Assembly (NCBI RefSeq): GCF_008017835.1
Contig: NZ_VRLT01000059.1
Location: 1-64,000 of the forward strand
Direction of reading: 5' to 3'
Length of the DNA stretch: 64,000 bases
DNA from: Mesonia sp. HuA40
GTDB lineage: Bacteria; Bacteroidota; Bacteroidia; Flavobacteriales; Flavobacteriaceae
Position numbers and translations under genes: made by a program. This document shows, one piece after another, positions 24,697-33,177 of this stretch; position 1 is the stretch's first letter, and each line of letters opens with the position of its first letter. The notes under the pieces were generated by a model that saw only the letters and a list, made by a program, of their open reading frames with translations, had not been told where the DNA came from and did not search any database.

Positions 24697-25233
24697 TTAA
24701 TAGTTTAGATCAAATTTTCCTGATGTGATTTCAATAATTTTTCCTTCCTTATTACTGCGTCATGTTCAAAACGCTCACCCAAAATTTAGTTATCGATGTC
24801 TTGATATAATATTTCTCCTGTTCCACTGTAAATGTTATTTGTAGTGTAAACAGTATTGTCTAACTTAATTCACCGTGGTTTGGTTCATTAACAAAAATAT
24901 AAATATTGCCGACCATCGACTTGGTAGTGCTAATGTTAGTAACTTCAATAGTTATAAATTAGTCAAAAATATCAGCCGATTGTCCTTTATTTTGAAAACT
25001 AAGACGCAAAACATTGGTATACAAGTATTCATTGCCAAACTAGATAAACTATACAGATTGTGCATCTGACTTATTACCAAAGTTAGTTTTATTAATTAAC
25101 CATTAACTTCACAATTTACAACGCCTCTTCCGTCAAACTCGTATTTTTCATCATTCAAATCAACTGAAGATGAATTACAAGAAATAAAAGACATTAATAT
25201 TAAGATAAAAAAATAAAATTTTATATTTACCAC
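24697..25233 (-). pseudogene. decayed lipoprotein gene
   Basis: On the minus strand a lipoprotein-like start (FYFFILILMSFISCNSSSVD, with only a GTG as possible start) runs into VNCEVNG and a stop. It is followed in shifting frames by SFQNKGQSADIF, then ITIEVTNISTTKSMVGNIYI and NEPNHGEL, then NNIYSGTGEILYQDID, and finally EITSGKFDLNY with a stop at 24699-24697. Several stops and frameshifts break it up. The pieces read as one secreted beta-rich protein of roughly 170 residues; family not recognised. Confidence 0.55.
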
Positions 25234-25321
25234 TGCATCAGGTAATTACAAATTAAATCATTCAAATTATGAAGACTATTTGAATATAGTTTACCGCATT
25301 GCCGTGATCTTGTAATTATAG

Positions 25322-26026
25322 TTAATTGTCGTTGTGCTCAGGTTTATTTTTTTCCTTTGCATAATTCATTACGTAAATGAATGTTTCGTGCAAATAGAAC
25401 CTTCTTAAATCGTTATTTTTTGTTTTATTATAAATCAGAATTTCAAATTCTGTTTCAGGACTTATGTCTTTAAATGAGTTTGCAAACATGGCAGACTCAA
25501 CCTTTGCTATTGAATCTAAATAATTAGTTTTGTTAGCCAATATTAAATTTCCAATAACTTGTTTTGCTTGATGTATAGTCTCATTTTCGGAATGCTGAAA
25601 GTAATTATGGTTTTCTATTTTGAAGTTTTCTTTACTGTAATCATAAATAAATCCGTAAATAGTGTCATTAGTGATGATTGCTCCTTTATTTACATAATTC
25701 CCTTCAAAATTAATATTTGTTGAACGTTGTTCTATAAAGGCAAGTGAATCTGTTGCCTCAAGTTCTACTTTTAAACTTGAAAAGATTTGGGAAAGTCTTT
25801 CAGCTCTTTTATTATGATTTTCTTTTGCCTGAAAAAGTAATTCCTGCTCCGGAGTTCTTCCGCTTTTTAATTTATAAACAATGTTAGTGTCAATATATTT
25901 TTTAACATAATTCTTGTCTTCATAAACTTTCCAATCGCTTTGGAATTTTTCAGTATATAGTTCTTTTATACTCTGTCCATTTACGATGGAGCAAATAAGT
26001 ACAAATAGGAATGAAATTTTTTTCAT
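25322..26026 (-). CDS. exported hypothetical protein
   Basis: 234 aa with a signal peptide (MKKISFLFVLICSIVNGQS, cleavage near residue 18). Helical, charged segments (ELLFQAKENHNKRAERLSQI) and a central beta segment (GNYVNKGAIITNDTIYGFIY) are visible, with no motif I recognise. C-terminus rich in Asn/Lys. Lone gene in the accessory zone, 133 bp from the next exported protein on the same strand. Confidence 0.65.
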   Translation of the reverse strand: MKKISFLFVLICSIVNGQSIKELYTEKFQSDWKVYEDKNYVKKYIDTNIVYKLKSGRTPEQELLFQAKENHNKRAERLSQIFSSLKVELEATDSLAFIEQRSTNINFEGNYVNKGAIITNDTIYGFIYDYSKENFKIENHNYFQHSENETIHQAKQVIGNLILANKTNYLDSIAKVESAMFANSFKDISPETEFEILIYNKTKNNDLRRFYLHETFIYVMNYAKEKNKPEHNDN

Positions 26027-26159
26027 AAGGTTTTCTAATTGGCCTATACTATCACTAATTAGGGCTAAAATTAATTATTTTATTTTTGGGAAACCTTCAA
26101 TTGGTTTTCCTAATCCTTTCAAAGCTGTAATTGTATTGATAAATATTTGTAAAGCCTTT

Positions 26160-26624
26160 TTATTCGATTTTTACATTCAAGACAGGCTTTTCCGTTTTAA
26201 AATTGTCAGCTTTTAATAATTCAATACCGATAATACTTTCTGAGGAAATATGCTGATTTTTATGCTCAATTAAATATCCATTTACATAAACATCATTTTC
26301 CTCATTCAGTCCAAAAAAGGAATTCAGCTCTCTTTGCGTTTTGAAATTTATTTCGTGGTTGATCTTCGCCATCAAAATTCCTGTATATTTTACGTTTTGA
26401 ATAAATAGGCAAGTATTGCTAAATTTTTTCTCATTGAAAATATTTAGTTCCACAATCTTCTCAGGCTGTATTTTGTTTAACAAGGTAGAACTACCAATTA
26501 TGGTGTCGTTTATTATTACAATTGGCTTTTCAACTTTCATTGTACTCATTTTTGAAAGCTGACTTTGAGCGTAGGTTGTGCATCCTAAACTTATATATAT
26601 GAAAAAGGTCAATAATGATTTCAT
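26160..26624 (-). CDS. exported hypothetical protein with plug-like repeats
   Basis: 154 aa with a signal peptide (LLTFFIYISLGCTTYAQ). Two related blocks follow: PIVIINDTIIGSSTLLNKIQPEKIVELNIF and VYVNGYLIEHKNQHISSESIIGIELL, split here for reading. The pattern 'I.(I/V)NG..I......I....I..I.(I/L)' recalls the start of TonB-receptor plug domains and related carboxypeptidase-regulatory-like small proteins of Bacteroidota. A firm family cannot be given. Lone gene. Confidence 0.55.
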   Translation of the reverse strand: MKSLLTFFIYISLGCTTYAQSQLSKMSTMKVEKPIVIINDTIIGSSTLLNKIQPEKIVELNIFNEKKFSNTCLFIQNVKYTGILMAKINHEINFKTQRELNSFFGLNEENDVYVNGYLIEHKNQHISSESIIGIELLKADNFKTEKPVLNVKIE

Positions 26625-26914
26625 TCTGTTTATTATTAAAAGTTTTTTACGATTTTCTAGGGTAGCGACTCACATACGGGTGATTTGGTCTATTAGGTGT
26701 TCAATTTAAAATTCGATTAAAAGTAAGGGCGAGCTGTACCGGCCACATAGCATTTCCCGATTTTTTTTTATCGGGGAAGGTTAAAGCTTTTAGATAATGT
26801 GACGGAATCGGCTCAAATGTTTCTATTGTTTCGATTACTTTAAAATCTATGTTTTGCTAAAATTATTAAAAATAATGAAAAATTAGCGTATATTGATCCG
26901 CAAAATTTAAGGAA
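26625..26914. other. intergenic region with repeat motifs
   Basis: 290 bp. GTACCGGCCACA at 26736-26747 is the exact inverse of the 12-mer at 823-834. A hairpin CCCGAT (26756-26761) / ATCGGG (26770-26775) follows at once. No gene seen. Confidence 0.5.
26736..26747. repeat. inverted copy of TGTGGCCGGTAC
   Basis: Shares 12 of 12 bases with 823-834 on the opposite strand, a match unlikely by chance in 64 kb of AT-rich DNA. Both copies sit beside accessory genes. Confidence 0.55.
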
Positions 26915-27898
26915 ATGTTAGTTCTAAGAAAAGTGGTTGCTGATATAGCGAAGTTAAAGTTACAGGCTTATTTGGTTTTGGTTCTCGGCCTTTTATGGGG
27001 ATGCTCTAAAGATGATGAAGGCAGTGCTTCCCAGAATCAAATCGATTATTTTGAGGTGTCTCAAAACGGTAGTTCATTAGACTTTTATTATGGCATTCGT
27101 GGCGAATTTGACTATTTCGAAATCGCTTTCGCGGAAGCGGGCTATGAAGTTCAAGCTGAATGGGCCGATTTTTTTACTACCTCTAATCAGCAACGGGTTG
27201 AAAAACCAATTAGAGATTTGATTTTTGCTAGCGATGTGGTATATCATTTCTGGATTCGCGGTGTTCAAGAAAACGGTAAAAAAACCGATTGGTTTGGTCC
27301 AAAAACGATAAATATTTCTTCTTTTTGTGAGAATCCTTATGCATTAGAATTTAATGGATACATAGCGTGGAATTACTATGATAATGAAAATGATGCTTCA
27401 TTTTACGAGGTAGAGTATGGTGCACAAGGCTTTGAAGTGGGGCAAGGCCAAAAGATAAGTTCCAATAGCGAAACGATTTTTGATTTAAGTTTAGAAAAGA
27501 ACAAAGTGTATGATGCTTATGTGCGGGCATATTGTAATATTGATCTGGGACATAGTGCCTGGGTGGGTCCTGTTTCCTATTTTGCAGAACAGAATCAAAA
27601 TGTATGTTTAGAACCTTACAACCTGTCTTATTTTACCGAATATAATTTCTTTGGTGATCCTGTTGGGGCTAGTATAAGTTGGAAAGACGATGGCAACAAT
27701 AAAACTTACGAGTTTAATTTGGTGGGAAAACACAAATCTCCTGAATCATCGGCCATTGAGTCACGATCAGATTATGGAACACAAATTACATACACCCAAA
27801 TTTCACCTAATGTAAATTACGATTTTTATGTGCGCACTGTATGTTTAGATGGATCCAAAACGGCTTGGGTGGGCCCGTTGAATGTCAAGATTCAATAG
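26915..27898 (+). CDS. lipoprotein with three fibronectin-III-like repeats
   Basis: 327 aa. Signal peptide ends in LLWGCSK (lipobox, Cys near residue 30). Three domains of about 90 residues follow. The second and third end alike, in YVRAYCNIDLGHSAWVGPV and YVRTVCLDGSKTAWVGPL; the first ends WIRGVQENGKKTDWFGP. The 'R..C..G....W.GP' ending is the fibronectin-III-like module frequent in Bacteroidota surface proteins. The first domain contains the palindrome-derived IAFAEAG. Probably surface exposed; binding partner unknown. Confidence 0.7.
   Translation: MLVLRKVVADIAKLKLQAYLVLVLGLLWGCSKDDEGSASQNQIDYFEVSQNGSSLDFYYGIRGEFDYFEIAFAEAGYEVQAEWADFFTTSNQQRVEKPIRDLIFASDVVYHFWIRGVQENGKKTDWFGPKTINISSFCENPYALEFNGYIAWNYYDNENDASFYEVEYGAQGFEVGQGQKISSNSETIFDLSLEKNKVYDAYVRAYCNIDLGHSAWVGPVSYFAEQNQNVCLEPYNLSYFTEYNFFGDPVGASISWKDDGNNKTYEFNLVGKHKSPESSAIESRSDYGTQITYTQISPNVNYDFYVRTVCLDGSKTAWVGPLNVKIQ
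27124..27139. repeat. CGCTTTCGCGGAAGCG palindrome inside a coding sequence
   Basis: 16-bp inverted repeat with one T/G wobble, read in frame as IAFAEAG within the first domain of the lipoprotein. Confidence 0.55.
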
Positions 27899-28050
27899 TA
27901 ACATAATACTAAGATTAGGCTAAGTTTTTATAATAAGCAGCTATAACCCATATTTAGACAAGCTTATAGCTTTGAAGGCTAATATATCTTGATGAATCAG
28001 GTTAAACCTTTTTAATAGTTACTCTATTGTGTATAATTATAAAACAAATT

Positions 28051-28080
28051 TTGAGGGTAAAGGCTTAAACTCTATATTTA
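28051..28080 (+). promoter_or_regulatory. flavobacterial promoter of the diacylglycerol kinase gene
   Basis: TTG (28051-28053), 19-bp spacer, TATATTTA (28073-28080), 22 bp before the ATG; the -7 box has one deviation from TAnnTTTG. Confidence 0.5.
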
Positions 28081-28101
28081 CCTAAACGGATTTTTATACA
28101 C

Positions 28102-28464
28102 ATGAAAAAATTTATACGCGATAGGCTTAAAGGTGGTTGGTATGCTATTAAAGGAGCCTATTTGCTTTTGCGTTATGAACATAGCATACAAGCACAATTC
28201 TTTATTGGCCTATGCGTTTGTTTACTGGGGTGGTTTGTCGGCATTTCCAGAACAGAATGGATGATGCAACTTTTTGCCATAGGATTAGTGATGGGATTAG
28301 AAGGAGCTAATTCGGCCATTGAAGAAATAGCCGATTTTATACATCCTGACTTTCATGAGAAAATAGGAAAAATAAAAGATTTGGCAGCGGGAGCGGTTTT
28401 CATAGGCGCTTGCGTTGCAGTAATTATTGGCCTTTTAATTTATTGCCCCTATATAAATTTCTAA
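28102..28464 (+). CDS. dgkA: diacylglycerol kinase family protein
   Basis: 120 aa, a normal length. Basic N-terminal amphipathic part (RDRLKGGWYAIKGAYLLLR), then three membrane helices with the DgkA signature ANSAIEEIADF and KIGKIKDLAAGAV, which holds the catalytic Glu/Asp side chains. An inner-membrane enzyme phosphorylating diacylglycerol or, as in Gram-positive relatives, undecaprenol; sequence alone does not decide. It is followed 70 bp later by ftsK. Confidence 0.9.
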   Translation: MKKFIRDRLKGGWYAIKGAYLLLRYEHSIQAQFFIGLCVCLLGWFVGISRTEWMMQLFAIGLVMGLEGANSAIEEIADFIHPDFHEKIGKIKDLAAGAVFIGACVAVIIGLLIYCPYINF

Positions 28465-28505
28465 ATTTAAAATGCTGGCGTCTGTGGTTTAATTAATCAT
28501 ATTTG

Positions 28506-28513
28506 TACTTTTG
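28506..28513 (+). promoter_or_regulatory. -7 box TACTTTTG of ftsK
   Basis: Matches TAnnTTTG, 21 bp before the ftsK ATG; no clear TTG at the -33 position. Confidence 0.35.
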
Positions 28514-28534
28514 TCTGCGAATCAATTAATGTGA

Positions 28535-30973
28535 ATGGCTAAGAAAAAAACATCTAAAAAATCGGTTAAAACCAAAAAACGAGTAGTTAAGAAAATAAAT
28601 TGGGTGCCAAGCAAAAAACAACAGGTACTAGCGGGACTATTTTTATTTTTCTTAGGACTAGGTTTGCTATTGGCTTTTACCTCTTATTTGTTTCACTGGA
28701 AAGCCGATCAAGATACGCTAGCCGCACTCGCCGATAGGAATGTGCAGGCAAATAATGTGATGAATAAATTTGGTGCGGGAATCAGTCATTTCTTTATGTT
28801 CAAAGGGTTTGGTATTGCTGCCTATCAAATTGCTTTTTTGCTGAGTGTTACAGGATTTTATTGGTTCTTTAGAAAGCCTGCGGCGAAATTAAAATCTTAT
28901 TGGTTTTGGGGCTTACTTTTGATGCTATGGTTGTGTACGGTATTGGGTTTTTTCGCACCCGAACAAGCCATATTAAGCGGTATTGTAGGTTATGAACTCA
29001 ATGATTATTTGCAAGATTATTTAGGCTTTGCAGGTACAATACTTGTTCTGAGTTTTCTTTTTTTAGCCTATTTGATCATCCGTTATAATTTAACACCAGA
29101 TGTCTTGGGGCAATATTTTAAAACGACTCGAGCTCAGGTGAAAGCCGATTTTGATGAGGCTAAAGATGTAGAACAAGCTGAGATAGACGCCTTTCTTGAA
29201 CAAGAAAAAGCTGAAGCCGAAGCTCAAGCTGCAGAAGATAATAATCTAGATAAAAATGGCGAAGAAAAGGAAGAAACCCTTGGTTCATCGATAACTTTTG
29301 AGAATACCCAACCAGAAAAAACTTCAGATAAAGCGGATGAGAAGGCTGAACCCGCTAAAATTATCATTGGTAATCAAACCGATGATGTGGCGATGGAAGT
29401 AGAGCAAGCAGCAGAAGAAGAGGTAGATGAAGACAATTTGAGCAACAAATTGGTCAAAGATTTTGGCGAGTTTGACCCAACGCTAGAATTGAAAAATTTT
29501 AAGTTTCCTACCCTTGAATTGTTGGTAGACCACAGTTCGGGTAAAGGCGGAATTACCATAAACCAAGAAGAGCTAGAGAATAACAAAAACAATATTGTTA
29601 ATACCCTTAAAAACTATAAAATTGAAATTGCGCAAATCAAAGCTACAGTAGGGCCTACGGTGACTTTATATGAAATTGTTCCCGAAGCAGGCGTACGTAT
29701 TTCTAAAATTAAAAACCTAGAAGATGATATCGCTTTATCTTTATCGGCTCTAGGAATTCGTATTATAGCACCCATACCAGGGAAGGGGACTATCGGTATA
29801 GAGGTGCCTAATAAAAATCCGAGTATTGTAAGTATGCGTTCGGTAATCGGCTCGACTAAATTTCAAAATGCCGAGATGCAATTGCCTATTGCGTTAGGAA
29901 AAAATATCTCAAACGAGACTTTTGTTGCCGATTTAGCAAAAATGCCTCACTTATTAATGGCGGGGGCTACAGGTCAGGGTAAATCGGTTGGATTAAACGC
30001 TATACTTACCTCATTGCTTTATCAAAAACACCCAGCCGAAGTGAAATTTGTTTTGGTAGATCCAAAAAAGGTTGAGCTTACTTTGTTTAACAAAATCGAG
30101 CGTCACTATTTGGCAAAATTACCGAATGCCGAAGAGGCTATTATTACCGATAATACCAAAGTAATTCATACGCTTAACTCGCTTTGTATTGAAATGGATA
30201 GTCGCTATGAGCTGTTAAAAGACGCTATGGTGCGTAACATTAAAGAATACAACGAGAAATTTAAAGCAAGAAAATTAAATCCGGAAAACGGACATAAATT
30301 TTTGCCTTATATCGTTTTGGTGGTCGATGAATTTGCCGATTTAATTATGACAGCGGGTAAAGAGGTTGAAATTCCCATTGCGCGACTGGCTCAATTGGCG
30401 CGGGCAATAGGAATACACTTGATAATTGCCACCCAAAGACCATCGGTAAACGTAATTACGGGTATGATTAAAGCTAACTTCCCAGCACGTATTGCTTTTA
30501 GGGTAACCAGTAAGATAGATTCGCGTACCATATTAGATACAGGAGGTGCCGATCAATTGATAGGAAAAGGAGATATGCTGTATACCCAAGGTAATAATTT
30601 GATTCGTTTGCAATGTGCCTTTGTAGATACACCCGAGGTTGAAAAAATAACCGATTTTATTGGCGCGCAAAAAGCTTATCCCGATGCGCACATTTTGCCA
30701 GAATATGAAGGAGAAGAAAATGGCACAGGTCTTGATATAGATGTGAGCGAACGCGATAGTCTGTTTAATCAAGCAGCCGAAGTATTGGTTACCGCACAGC
30801 AAGGATCTGCCTCTTTATTGCAACGTAAGTTAAAGATAGGGTACAATCGTGCCGGTAGAATTATTGACCAAATGGAAGCCGCGGGTATTGTTGGACCTTT
30901 TGAAGGTAGTAAAGCCAGACAAGTTTTGATAACCGACTTAAACGCATTGGAAGAATTTTTAAATGAAGCATAA
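28535..30973 (+). CDS. ftsK: DNA translocase FtsK/SpoIIIE
   Basis: 812 aa. A basic N-terminus (KKKTSKKSVKTKKRVVKK), then about four membrane helices within the first 190 residues, an acidic Glu/Ala-rich linker (about 200-310), the RecA-like motor with Walker A GATGQGKS (near 476-483), Walker B-like IVLVVDEFADL, and the C-terminal winged-helix gamma domain (ASLLQRKLKIGYNRAGRIID). It pumps chromosomal DNA through the septum and activates dimer resolution. First of a run with lolA and an LptF/G permease, closely spaced on the same strand. Confidence 0.95.
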   Translation: MAKKKTSKKSVKTKKRVVKKINWVPSKKQQVLAGLFLFFLGLGLLLAFTSYLFHWKADQDTLAALADRNVQANNVMNKFGAGISHFFMFKGFGIAAYQIAFLLSVTGFYWFFRKPAAKLKSYWFWGLLLMLWLCTVLGFFAPEQAILSGIVGYELNDYLQDYLGFAGTILVLSFLFLAYLIIRYNLTPDVLGQYFKTTRAQVKADFDEAKDVEQAEIDAFLEQEKAEAEAQAAEDNNLDKNGEEKEETLGSSITFENTQPEKTSDKADEKAEPAKIIIGNQTDDVAMEVEQAAEEEVDEDNLSNKLVKDFGEFDPTLELKNFKFPTLELLVDHSSGKGGITINQEELENNKNNIVNTLKNYKIEIAQIKATVGPTVTLYEIVPEAGVRISKIKNLEDDIALSLSALGIRIIAPIPGKGTIGIEVPNKNPSIVSMRSVIGSTKFQNAEMQLPIALGKNISNETFVADLAKMPHLLMAGATGQGKSVGLNAILTSLLYQKHPAEVKFVLVDPKKVELTLFNKIERHYLAKLPNAEEAIITDNTKVIHTLNSLCIEMDSRYELLKDAMVRNIKEYNEKFKARKLNPENGHKFLPYIVLVVDEFADLIMTAGKEVEIPIARLAQLARAIGIHLIIATQRPSVNVITGMIKANFPARIAFRVTSKIDSRTILDTGGADQLIGKGDMLYTQGNNLIRLQCAFVDTPEVEKITDFIGAQKAYPDAHILPEYEGEENGTGLDIDVSERDSLFNQAAEVLVTAQQGSASLLQRKLKIGYNRAGRIIDQMEAAGIVGPFEGSKARQVLITDLNALEEFLNEA

Positions 30974-30986
30974 AAAAGTTAACAGC

Positions 30987-31628
30987 ATGAAAAAATTAAT
31001 GGTTTTTAGTCTAGCATTGCTAGCTATATTTAGTGTTAACGCTCAAAATTCAGCGAAAGCAGAGCAATTACTAAATGAAGTATCAGCCAAAGTGAAATCT
31101 TATGACAATATGGTGATTCACTTCGACTATATTTTAGAAAACACCAATGAAAATATTAAGCAAGAAACCCGTGGCGAGGTGAGTTTAAAGAATGAACTTT
31201 ATCGGTTAAATTTAATGGGGATTACGCGCCTATTTGATGGTAAAAAATTATATACTATTGTGCCTGAGGATGAGGAGATTACCATCTCAAATTATAATCC
31301 TAACCAAGATGAAAGTATTACCCCATCAAAAATGTTAAGTTTTTATGAAGAAGGTTATACCTACAAATGGGATATTACTCAGGATATTAAGGGTAGAACA
31401 ATACAGTTTGTTAAGTTAACACCAATTGACAGTCAAGCTGAAGTAAAAGAGATTCTATTAGGTATTGATAAACAAACCAAACACATCTATAAATTAATTC
31501 AAATTCAAGATAACGGCACTAAAGTAACCATTAAAGTAAATCAATTTAATACCAACGAGCCCTTGTCGCAGTCTTTGTTTACTTTTGATAAAAACAAATA
31601 TAACGGTTATTATATCAACCAGTTGTAA
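30987..31628 (+). CDS. lolA: outer-membrane lipoprotein carrier protein LolA
   Basis: 213 aa from ATG 30987 (MKKLMVFSLALLAIFSVNAQ). An in-frame ATG at 30963 overlaps the ftsK end and would put eight extra residues before the signal peptide. After cleavage the sequence follows the LolA beta-barrel pattern: YDNMVIHFDYILENTNENIK, then TRGEVSLKNELYRL and LFDGKKLYTIVPEDEEI. Its periplasmic role is to carry lipoproteins from the inner to the outer membrane. The location between ftsK and an Lpt-type permease is common in Bacteroidota. Confidence 0.9.
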   Translation: MKKLMVFSLALLAIFSVNAQNSAKAEQLLNEVSAKVKSYDNMVIHFDYILENTNENIKQETRGEVSLKNELYRLNLMGITRLFDGKKLYTIVPEDEEITISNYNPNQDESITPSKMLSFYEEGYTYKWDITQDIKGRTIQFVKLTPIDSQAEVKEILLGIDKQTKHIYKLIQIQDNGTKVTIKVNQFNTNEPLSQSLFTFDKNKYNGYYINQL

Positions 31629-31649
31629 AACAAGCTAAAGCCTTTTTTC

Positions 31650-33158
31650 TTGAAAATTCTAGATCGGTATATATTTACCAGTTTTGTACAAACCTTTTTT
31701 GCGGTTTTTGTAGTCTTGATGTTTATTTTTGTGCTACAAGGTATTTGGCTACATATATCAGAACTGGCGGGTAAAGACCTAGACTATTTTGTGATTGGCA
31801 GATTTTTGTTTTACATTATGCCTAAAGTAATACCGCTGGTCTTGCCATTAACTATTTTGGTTACTTCTATAATGACCTTTGGTAGTTTTGCCGAGAATTA
31901 TGAGTTTGCAGCTATGAAATCATCGGGTATTTCGCTGCAAAGGGCAATGCGTAGTTTGATTTATTTTATTGGTTTACTGAGTATTATTGCTTTTTTCTTT
32001 GCGAACAATGTAATTCCTTGGGCCGAATTTAAGTCGATTAACCTGCGAAAAAATATATCTAAGCTTAAGCCTGCAATGGCTATTGTTGAGGGGGCCTTTA
32101 ATGATATTGGAGATGTCAATATTAAGGTTACCGAAAAATCTGGCGATAACGATCAGTATTTACGAGATGTAATAATCCATAAAAAAAATCAAAATAACAG
32201 GGGTAACTTTACCGTAATAAAAGCCAAAAGAGGAGAACTAGCCAGTAGTGAAGATTCAGACTTTTTGTCGCTGATATTGTTTGAAGGTAACTATTATGAT
32301 GAAATTCAACCTAACGACTTTAAAGAGCGGCAACGCAAACCCTTTGTAAAAAGTTATTTTGACACCTACACAATAAATATCGATTTATCAAATTTTAACG
32401 ATGTTGATTTAAACGAAGAGAAATACAATTACAGCTACAAGATGCTAGACAGTCAGGAACTTCGAGTGGCTTTAGATTCGCTTTCGGCGGATTATAATCA
32501 AGAGAAAATAAATTTTAATACCAACATCATAAACCGAAGTGGTGTACAGGCATATAGCGATAATTTTGGGGTAAGAAAAACAACCGCTAGTACTTTAAAA
32601 AATACCAAAGGTCTAGAAGTAAAGCAAACCGATACCTTGTCTTATCAAATTGATAGTTTAGAAGATCTATATGCGAGTTATAATCCCACCGAAACTCAAC
32701 AAATTTTAAATATCGCAATAGGTACTGCTCGTGGTTCATTGTCTAGTATTAAAGGGAAGAAAAATATTCTAAGACGCAAGTCAACCCGCATCAATAAAAC
32801 CGAAATCCAATTGCATAGTAAATTTGCCTTGGCCGTTTCGTGTTTTATTTTGTTTTTTGTAGGTGCCCCATTAGGAGCTATTATCCGTAAAGGTGGACTT
32901 GGGTTACCTATGGTAGTGGCAATTTTACTGTTTTTAACCTATCATTTTATTGGTATTTTTGCTACCAATAGTGCTGAGAACGGAGCTATTAGTCCGTTTT
33001 TAGCCAGTTGGTTATCTACGTTTATAATGATGCCTTTGAGCATTTATTTGACTTATCGAGCGACTACCGACCAAGGATTTATAAATACAGATGCTATTGT
33101 TTTACCAATTAAGCGCCTATCGGCAAAGTTAGGTCTTACGCGTAAACCAAAGAAATAG
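31650..33158 (+). CDS. LptF/LptG family permease
   Basis: 502 aa from a TTG start at 31650 (read MKILDRYIFTSFVQTFF, the normal opening of this family). Membrane helices at about 10-35, 58-80, 105-125 at the N-terminus and three more near 400-480 flank a large periplasmic domain of about 270 residues. It forms the membrane part of the LptB2FG exporter that extracts LPS from the inner membrane. Whether it is LptF or LptG cannot be read here; Bacteroidota often carry two such genes apart. Adjacent to lolA, 21 bp gap. Confidence 0.88.
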   Translation: MKILDRYIFTSFVQTFFAVFVVLMFIFVLQGIWLHISELAGKDLDYFVIGRFLFYIMPKVIPLVLPLTILVTSIMTFGSFAENYEFAAMKSSGISLQRAMRSLIYFIGLLSIIAFFFANNVIPWAEFKSINLRKNISKLKPAMAIVEGAFNDIGDVNIKVTEKSGDNDQYLRDVIIHKKNQNNRGNFTVIKAKRGELASSEDSDFLSLILFEGNYYDEIQPNDFKERQRKPFVKSYFDTYTINIDLSNFNDVDLNEEKYNYSYKMLDSQELRVALDSLSADYNQEKINFNTNIINRSGVQAYSDNFGVRKTTASTLKNTKGLEVKQTDTLSYQIDSLEDLYASYNPTETQQILNIAIGTARGSLSSIKGKKNILRRKSTRINKTEIQLHSKFALAVSCFILFFVGAPLGAIIRKGGLGLPMVVAILLFLTYHFIGIFATNSAENGAISPFLASWLSTFIMMPLSIYLTYRATTDQGFINTDAIVLPIKRLSAKLGLTRKPKK

Positions 33159-33177
33159 TAAATTTGAAAAAAAAGCT

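Noticed and set aside
27077-27268. Antisense frame reading NFIARFRESD in the lipoprotein gene
   Set aside because: RFRES-like peptide is just the other strand of the palindrome; the plus strand is the real gene.
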